Assembly: GCA_022453515.1 (NCBI GenBank) | Contig: JAJNNY010000004.1 | Span: 1,116,001 to 1,180,000 of the forward strand | Length of the DNA stretch: 64,000 bases | Direction of reading: 5' to 3' | Origin: Astrocystis sublimbata | Lineage: Eukaryota > Ascomycota > Sordariomycetes > Xylariales > Xylariaceae | Shown: positions 58,116 to 64,000 of the stretch, one piece after another | How positions within the stretch are numbered: position 1 is the first letter of the stretch | How the letters are laid out: each line of letters starts with the position of its first letter | The notes under the pieces: generated by a model | What the model saw: the letters and a program-made list of their open reading frames with translations, nothing else | What the model was told of the DNA's origin: nothing | The model's database searches: none | Program-made: the position numbers and the translations under genes

Positions 58116-59060
58116 TGTGTGGTGGTGAGTCGGCCCCGGAAGCTTTGAGTCACACTGCAGACTTCGAATGCGCAGATGGATCCTTGGACTTGATTGTGGA
58201 TAAGCCCAAGCTTGGTCCAACTGTTGTTGGCATTGGGGGAAGGATGTTGATCTCCTTTCTTTGCCTGACTCAAGAGGGGTCTATTCACGTCTGCCAGATC
58301 AAATCTGGATGATGGAGACGTCTGGATAATGTTACCTATTGTATGAAATTCTGGCCACACGCAACGAGAATGGTGATGTTCCTTTGGGGGATTTTCCACT
58401 GGAGGTTTGGTCACGTTCGTTCGAAAGACAGGACATGGAACTGTAATACCTAGTAGGATATCACCTACTCACGTTACGAATAGGTACCTCGTTGAATGAA
58501 AATACCCCATTAAATAGGTCAGACGATCTGGTTCGTAAAGCGCACACTTTCCGTAGACATGGCCGGCTTATGTGACATTCAAGTGAGGTGGAATACTAGT
58601 AGTGATAAGCGTTTTGTTTCTGATTTAAGTGAGAAAGAAGGAAGCACCACATGTAGTTAGTTAGTTACTACAGCCATCAATTACTCTCGCATTCATGTAA
58701 GTAAGTAAATATTAATCGCTGATGGTTGTATGTTGTTTATTCACACATATATTTACAATATATGGAGTCTGTTGTGAAAAGACGGAACAGCTTGAGAGCC
58801 AGTCTATCACTCAATAATCACGAGAACGTCAGCCAGAAGAGGTATAAACCCAGAGATGTTGGATTCGGACATCTTATCATGTATACTATGTCTATAGACC
58901 ATAATCTCAGAACAAGCCCACATCCTAGATAAAACGGACAGACCCACACCCTAGATAAAACGAGTACTGACTATGTAACCACCAAATGTACCTACAAATG
59001 AATAAATATCCTAGAGCAAAACAGCTGCTTCCCGACATCTCCTTACATTCCATACCTAAT
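58116..59060. other. Convergent spacer
   Basis: 945 bp of 3' flanks between the Arg/Ser-rich gene and TilS; tagttagttag and taagtaagtaa runs near 58655-58705. Nothing else seen. Confidence 0.5.
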
Positions 59061-61649
59061 CTACCTCCTCCTCTCCCTCTTTTTCATCCCCCACCCCAAA
59101 GAACCTTTCCGTGCCCGCCATCCCGACGCCCCAGCCCTAGCCCTACGTAAATTCATAGCCTCCAAAGACCCCGGCTTCACATACACAAGGGACCCTCGAC
59201 TGAAGGACCCGGACTTCTTCGTCGTGTCGCGGTCGACGCGGCGGTAGCGGATCTCGAACTGCAGCCAGTCGCTCAGACGCGGCAGCTGGACGTCGAGGGT
59301 CGGCAGGGCGACGAGGCGCATCAGGGAGGTGTCCAGGACGCGGGGGTGTTCGGAGGTCGGGTCGACGTTCCAGAGGGGGTGGGGTGGTGTTGGTGCTGGC
59401 GTTACTGGTTCTGGTATCAATGATGTTGATATTACTTTTGCTTTTGCCGTTGTGCCTGTTGCTTCTCCTTCTCCTTCCCCTTCCCCGTCCACATCCACAT
59501 CTACCTCCTCTTCCACGTAATTGGCCGAGCCCGGAATATTCTTCGTATCGCACGGCGGGATCGGATAGTACGGTCTGGGGATGACATCCTCAAAGTCCAG
59601 CTTCTCTTCCAGATACAGCGCCGGCAGGGTGAATCTCGTCTTGCCCGGCGCGTGCCTCTTCAGCAACGCGCCTAATCTCTCTTTGTCATCAGGGGCGAGG
59701 GACTCCCTGAAGTCCTTCGCGTGCTCGAGGAGGAAGGGCAGGACAACCACGCGGTAGGGCAGCTGGTGCCGCACGCGCACCCAGAAGCGCCCGTCCCATA
59801 GTCCCCAGCGCGTCCAGCGGATTTCGTATTTATCAAGGGCGAGATTAGAGGTCGGGGGGATGGGATTGAAGGTGGGCAGCAGCGAAGTGAAGCGGGAGAG
59901 GGAGGGGGAGGAAGGATTGCGCAGTTTGTGCCATCCCATCCCGGGCGGTGCCCAGTACGAACAGCGGTAGTGCGGAGGGGGCTGGTGCGTGGGGTATGGG
60001 GCCCGGCTGAGGTACCACGTCAGCTCGGAAGCAGCAGTGGAAGTAGAGTGCCCGGCGGGACGCGACGGCGGGATGGGGACAAAGTGCACCGACGAGACGT
60101 TGAAGGCTTTGGGAATGGCTTTGGTCTTATCATTCCTCCCCTTTGGAAGCGCCGCCTTGTCGTCGACGAGGCTTAGCGCGGGAAAAAGCCATGTTATGAC
60201 GTTCTGCAGACTCGTCTGCGCCACGGGCAGCTCTTCCGGACTGACAAGGGCGACGATCTTCTTGATCAGTAGCCCGGCGACCTCGCGCTGTCGCTGTATG
60301 CGAGCTCTGCGGCGCCAGGGCTTGTTCACGTCACGCGGGAACCGAGACAAGCCGTATTCAGGAAACTGGACCGAGGCGCTGCCGACGTTCGGCTCGAGGT
60401 CGTGGATGATTGTCTCGGTGAGTAATCGGTCGGCCTCGGCCTCGAACGCGCTCACCCGCTTTGCGCAACGTTTGGACAGGGCCAGGATCGAGTCCTTCTG
60501 CAGGGCGACAGGCAGAGTATGGTTCCGGCACATATGCCTTACAGTATTCCGCATGGTGAGTGTAGGGTCTTTATTAGTTTCATCCTCCCACCAAGGGATC
60601 TTATTCGCCTCGCACGTAGCGATGAGCCTCTCCTTAGGAAACTCGAGTAGAGGCCTGTAGACGACGATGCCGCCATCCTCGATATCGGTGCTCCCGAACC
60701 CGAGATCGAAAGTCACGAGTTTCTTGGACTGATACATGCCGGCAAAGTCGTAGACGCCACCTTTAACTTTCCCATACAGCTTCGCATCCTGCAGTTCTTC
60801 TTCATGCATAGCAAGGTCAATCCTCGAACGCATGTCGCGCTTCAGGCTCTCGTACTCGCGCCGCGTCATGCGCCGATCGTAATAAGGGGTTTTCCTGACT
60901 TTCTGATCGTCGACCCAGCCGCTGCCGTGGACGCCAAACATGCCCTCGCACTCGGGGATGTTGGAGGCCGGCTGAATGCCCCGCAGACCTCTCGCACCGT
61001 GCCCTTGTAGCAGGCGCATCAGGACGGTCTCGTACTGGTCATCCTGGTGGTGGCCGAACAGGTAGCTCACGGCATCGTAGCGGATGCCGTCGGTGCCGAT
61101 CTTCTGGTAGCGCAGGCGGCGCGCGAGGCTTTCGATGTTGGGCAGGTCGTTCGGATCGGTGGTGGCAAGCTCGGGCTCCGGGTCCTTGTCCCATCGGATG
61201 ACAGCGATGTCGGCGAGGAAGCCCATTGCACGCACGGCTTTGGCTACATTGTTGGCCTCGGCAGTCGACCCGGGCCGCAGGCGGTGGTCGACAATGGTTC
61301 CTCGGAAGTAGGAGACTGGGTTGTCGGCGATGGTGAAGTTGATGTCGTAGCGGTGGAGCTGGCTGCAGAGGTAGGCGAGGGCCATGGAGTCGACGCCGCC
61401 GCTGATTGCCATGCCTGCAGATATGCATCATATGCATTGGTTAGACAAGAGCCAAAGAGACAAGAACCAAAGAGACAAGAGCCAAAGAGACAAGAGACAA
61501 ACAGGGTGGTTCGACGTACCGACGGCTCTGCGGATGTTGGTCCTCACAGTCGGGAAGCGCGGTGGGCTGATGGCCCGGAGCGCTTCGGCGAACTCATGGA
61601 TGCTGATGGGCCGCGCGCCCGTGTGTAGAACGTGTGAGAGCGTGCCCAT
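59061..61649 (-). CDS. tRNA(Ile)-lysidine synthetase-like protein (TilS)
   Basis: Exons 61649-61520 and 61414-59061 give 827 residues; the 105-bp intron (gtacgt..ctgcag) splits the codon before MAISGGVDS. The N-type ATP-pyrophosphatase domain has the P-loop SGGVDSM (residues ~48-54), IVDHRLRPGS, and FGHHQDDQYETVLMRLLQGH. YRPLLEFPKERL and the ETNKDPTLTMRN segment are typical of TilS. By family it converts C34 of the AUA-reading tRNA-Ile to lysidine, in eukaryotes in mitochondria; the long C-terminal half (residues ~400-827) is a fungal extension with no known domain and an acidic VDVDVDGEGEGEGEAT run. I see no strong mitochondrial presequence, so localisation is open. Confidence 0.85.
61435..61500. 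repeat. Intronic 15-bp minisatellite in TilS
   Basis: About four imperfect copies of agagacaagagccaa fill most of the 105-bp TilS intron. The copies differ by single bases. Confidence 0.85.
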
Positions 61650-62414
61650 TCCATTCTATGATTCCCGCATCAGGAGCTGAGCTGAAGTTGAAGTGGTCGT
61701 TCGGCGTCGGTGTTGGGCGTTGTCGTTGTTGCGGTTGTGGTTTGGTTGTCGCAGTCTCAACCTTAGAGAGCGCGGCTAGGTGCTAAGAAGTACCTAGGTA
61801 GATATGATGGAGGGGAAGGTACATGCGATAGTCGTTGTTTCCATCCTGATCCCGTCTTGAACATTGCCCCCCGGTTCATTGCTTATCAGCTCGTCATGAG
61901 GGTCTGATATGACCAAGCCGTGCGTACTAGTTTGACGGGCTCGACAGGGATCCCAGCTCCAGCCCGTCGCTTGTCGAGCATTCGAGGTGGGACCCTGACA
62001 CGAGCTCCTGTATCGGCCCTGAAGTTCGCGATTTATATTTACGAGTTACCTACGCGAGGCATGCGCCTCAGGTCGGAGTATGCAGGTACACTGTAGCTAA
62101 TTGGAGTAACAACAACACAATAAGGTTCCAATTTACATGAGAGATTAAAGTCAATGGTTTGGGAGATGTTGCAACCGAGATCGCGATAATCAATTACCTA
62201 CCCCACCATCTTTTTTCTCCCTGTTAGCTACTTACCTACCTGCGATATATCACAAAGAACCTCTTCTTGTCTCCATGAGCTAATTCTCAAAGTACATACA
62301 CCCGCCCTCCGTTGTACTACATACCTAATATCAACACACCTCATACGATACATTTCATATACATCTCATATACATACGCACCCACCCACGCTCTAAACAC
62401 AAACACCTCCCTCG
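61650..62414. promoter_or_regulatory. Bidirectional promoter region TilS / SAM carrier
   Basis: 765 bp between divergent ATGs, so both promoters lie here. Contains agtacctaggtagatatg (61789). 62310-62400 is a pyrimidine/CA-rich leader before the carrier ATG. Confidence 0.5.
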
Positions 62415-63356
62415 ATGGCCCAACCCCCCTCCGCCAACCCGCCCTTCACAGCGGCGCTCCTCGCGGGCGGCATAGCGGGCACGACGGTCGACCTATCGCT
62501 CTTCCCCCTCGACACCCTCAAGACGCGCCTGCAATCCTCCGCCGGCTTCTTTCCTTCAGGCGGTTTCCGCGGCGTCTACCGGGGCATCGGGTCCGCCGTC
62601 GTCGGGTCCGCCCCGGGCGCCGCCTTCTTCTTCTGCACCTACGAGGGCGTGAAAGACATCTTATCACAAGCTAGACGGCGGAGGGACTCGGTACAAGGAG
62701 GGAGCGGAGGCAGAAGAAGTGCCTGGGCAAGCGAAGCCCTCGAACACATGGCCGCCGCCTCCCTCGGCGAAGTCGCCGCCTGCGCCGTGCGCGTGCCCAC
62801 AGAAGTCATCAAGCAGCGCGCCCAGGCCGGGCAGCATGGCGGCTCCTCCGCCGGGGCTCTGCGCGCCATCCTGGGACAATACTCTACTGTCGGAATATCC
62901 GGGGTCTGGAGGGAGCTGTATCGCGGCTGGGGCATCACCGTCATGCGCGAGGTGCCGTTCACCGTCATACAGTTCCCACTGTGGGAGGCATTGAAGGGGT
63001 GGGGCAGACGGCGGATACAGGCGCAGCAGCCGCAGGTTCAAGTCGGCGCTGGGTCATCGTCGCCGGTGGTGGTTGAGGTTGGTGCGGGAGAAAGTGCTTT
63101 GTACGGAAGTATATCGGGCGCCATAGCGGCGGGTCTGACGACGCCGCTAGACGTTCTCAAGACGAGGGTCATGCTCTCTAAGGAGAGGGAGAGCGTGTTC
63201 ACTGTGCTACGGACATTGTACGCGAGCCAGGGCGTAAGACCTTTCTTCGCGGGTATTGGGCCCAGGATCATGTGGATCAGTGCTGGAGGAGCCATTTTCC
63301 TCGGCAGCTACCAGTGGACTGTGAATACGCTGCAGGGGAACCGGAAGGACTCATGA
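62415..63356 (+). CDS. PET8: Mitochondrial S-adenosylmethionine carrier (PET8/Sam5 type)
   Basis: Intronless, 313 residues, ATG at 62415. Three mitochondrial-carrier repeats with signatures PLDTLKTRL (residues ~34-42), PTEVIKQRA (~128-136) and PLDVLKTRV (~244-252). AGGIAGTTVDLSLFPLD and GSAPGAAFFFCTYE in repeat 1, and the REVPFTVIQFPLWE segment in repeat 2, are characteristic of SAM carriers. By family it exchanges cytosolic SAM for matrix S-adenosylhomocysteine across the inner membrane, feeding mitochondrial methylation, biotin and lipoate synthesis. An extended Gly/Arg-rich loop (~87-107) and a Gln/Val-rich loop (~200-220) are lineage-specific. Confidence 0.9.
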   Translation: MAQPPSANPPFTAALLAGGIAGTTVDLSLFPLDTLKTRLQSSAGFFPSGGFRGVYRGIGSAVVGSAPGAAFFFCTYEGVKDILSQARRRRDSVQGGSGGRRSAWASEALEHMAAASLGEVAACAVRVPTEVIKQRAQAGQHGGSSAGALRAILGQYSTVGISGVWRELYRGWGITVMREVPFTVIQFPLWEALKGWGRRRIQAQQPQVQVGAGSSSPVVVEVGAGESALYGSISGAIAAGLTTPLDVLKTRVMLSKERESVFTVLRTLYASQGVRPFFAGIGPRIMWISAGGAIFLGSYQWTVNTLQGNRKDS

Positions 63357-63652
63357 CGAGGACAGCACCCAAGTAAAACTCAAGTATCTCAAACGGGTTG
63401 TGTGATCAAGTCAATTCGCGGAGTCGCGCCATCATATCGAAGTCAGGAAGGCTAGTCGCGGTATACCAACGCGCCGGCGTGCCTAATCTAACGCATTTAC
63501 CGGCGCTTTGGGTTGGCACCGTATGAGGGTTAAGCGACATATGTACAATACTTAGACGAGAGACCGGGCATTATCTCTCTTTTCCGCTGCATGCTATATA
63601 TAGACATAATGATACCCTTCTGCCCCGCGGACTCACCCACTAGGTATATAAC
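63357..63652. other. Convergent spacer
   Basis: 296 bp of 3' flanks; nothing seen. Confidence 0.5.
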
Positions 63653-64000
63653 TTATAGTGCAACACCTACCCCAACCGGTTGTGTCGATTCTGCTGCTAC
63701 AGCTTCCGCTTCAGCCACCGCCTCTTGTGCCAGTGGCTCTTTGGGTATCTCTTTTCGCCCATTTGCTTTATAGTACAACACAACATCATTACCTCCTTTC
63801 CATATGTGCGCTCTCAACGTAGCAAGGCTCATGGTGTTCGGTAACAACTACCATCTTCAGTTAGCGGCAGGAACTACCTAAATTTCATTTAAAGGCAAGA
63901 CATACCTGGTCGTTGCAGTACAATTCCAAGTATTCTTCTGGTTTCAGGGCGTCGGGATCCGGCTCTTCTGGAGGGGTTTCGATGTTTTCCGAGACATAGG
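63653..64000 (-). CDS. C-terminal end of a WDR48/Bun107-like protein, partial
   Basis: The gene runs off the right edge. Last exon 63847-63653; the preceding exon covers 63906 to beyond 64000; the 58-bp intron is gtatgt..ggtag. The visible product is [12 protein letters not shown] joined to [16 protein letters not shown], then [18 protein letters not shown] and an Ala/Glu-rich tail, 96 residues in all. This ubiquitin-like C-terminal block matches the DUF3337 region of WDR48 (fission yeast Bun107), a WD40 cofactor of ubiquitin-specific proteases. The WD40 propeller would lie outside the window. The assignment rests on the C-terminal block alone. Confidence 0.65.

Overview
The window reads as nuclear DNA of a filamentous ascomycete (Pezizomycotina, most likely a Sordariomycete; I cannot name the species). 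The evidence is monocistronic genes on both strands, short GT-AG introns of about 50-140 bp, typical fungal families (siderophore-type MFS carrier, GPI-anchored cupredoxin, class II histone deacetylase, pepsin-like protease), many short TAGGTA/CCTAGG tracts between genes, and a tandem repeat whose decay is almost entirely C-to-T/G-to-A, as produced by repeat-induced point mutation (RIP).

Layout. 0.3-2.4 kb: a secreted aspartic protease, preceded by an unrecognised small protein with 14-residue repeats and a C-terminal membrane anchor. 4.2 kb: a degenerate tRNA-like (pol III) element. 4.6-9.5 kb: the ER chaperone Lhs1/GRP170 and a short-chain dehydrogenase. 9.5-12 kb: a repeat island with shuffled inverted repeats, broken coding fragments on opposite strands and a 647-bp TA-flanked inverted-repeat element. 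12.5-31.2 kb: housekeeping genes (GNAT acetyltransferase, RPS5, a MAPR/Dap1-like haem protein, a cupredoxin, the CENP-X/MHF2 histone-fold protein, a 21-exon adenylosuccinate synthetase, the ADP/ATP carrier, RPS25). 31.2-37.8 kb: a gene graveyard with shattered copies of the 0.3-2.4 kb protease/repeat-protein pair, relics of an unrecognised protein, tandem repeats, a RIP-marked tandem pair and a possible retroelement 3' end. 37.8-42.2 kb: a siderophore-type MFS transporter and a protein resembling an inactive Ulp1-type (C48) protease. 44.3-64 kb: conserved genes (Rab11/Ypt3, BRX1, an F-box protein, HDA1, an Arg/Ser-rich protein, tRNA-Ile lysidine synthetase, a PET8-type mitochondrial SAM carrier) and, running off the right edge, the C-terminus of a WDR48/Bun107-like protein.

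I see no single pathway cluster. Themes are translation and ribosome assembly (RPS5, RPS25, BRX1, TilS), mitochondrial exchange (ADP/ATP carrier, SAM carrier), ER and vesicle traffic (Lhs1, Rab11) and chromatin (HDA1, CENP-X). The most unusual content is the duplicated and fragmented protease/repeat-protein locus, the nested element island at 9.5-12 kb, the micro-exons and one GC-AG intron in conserved genes, an intronic hairpin followed by T7, and the Ulp1-like protein that lacks the catalytic residues. Exon boundaries were assigned by hand from splice signals, reading frame and family knowledge. Every spliced model given adds up to a whole number of codons.
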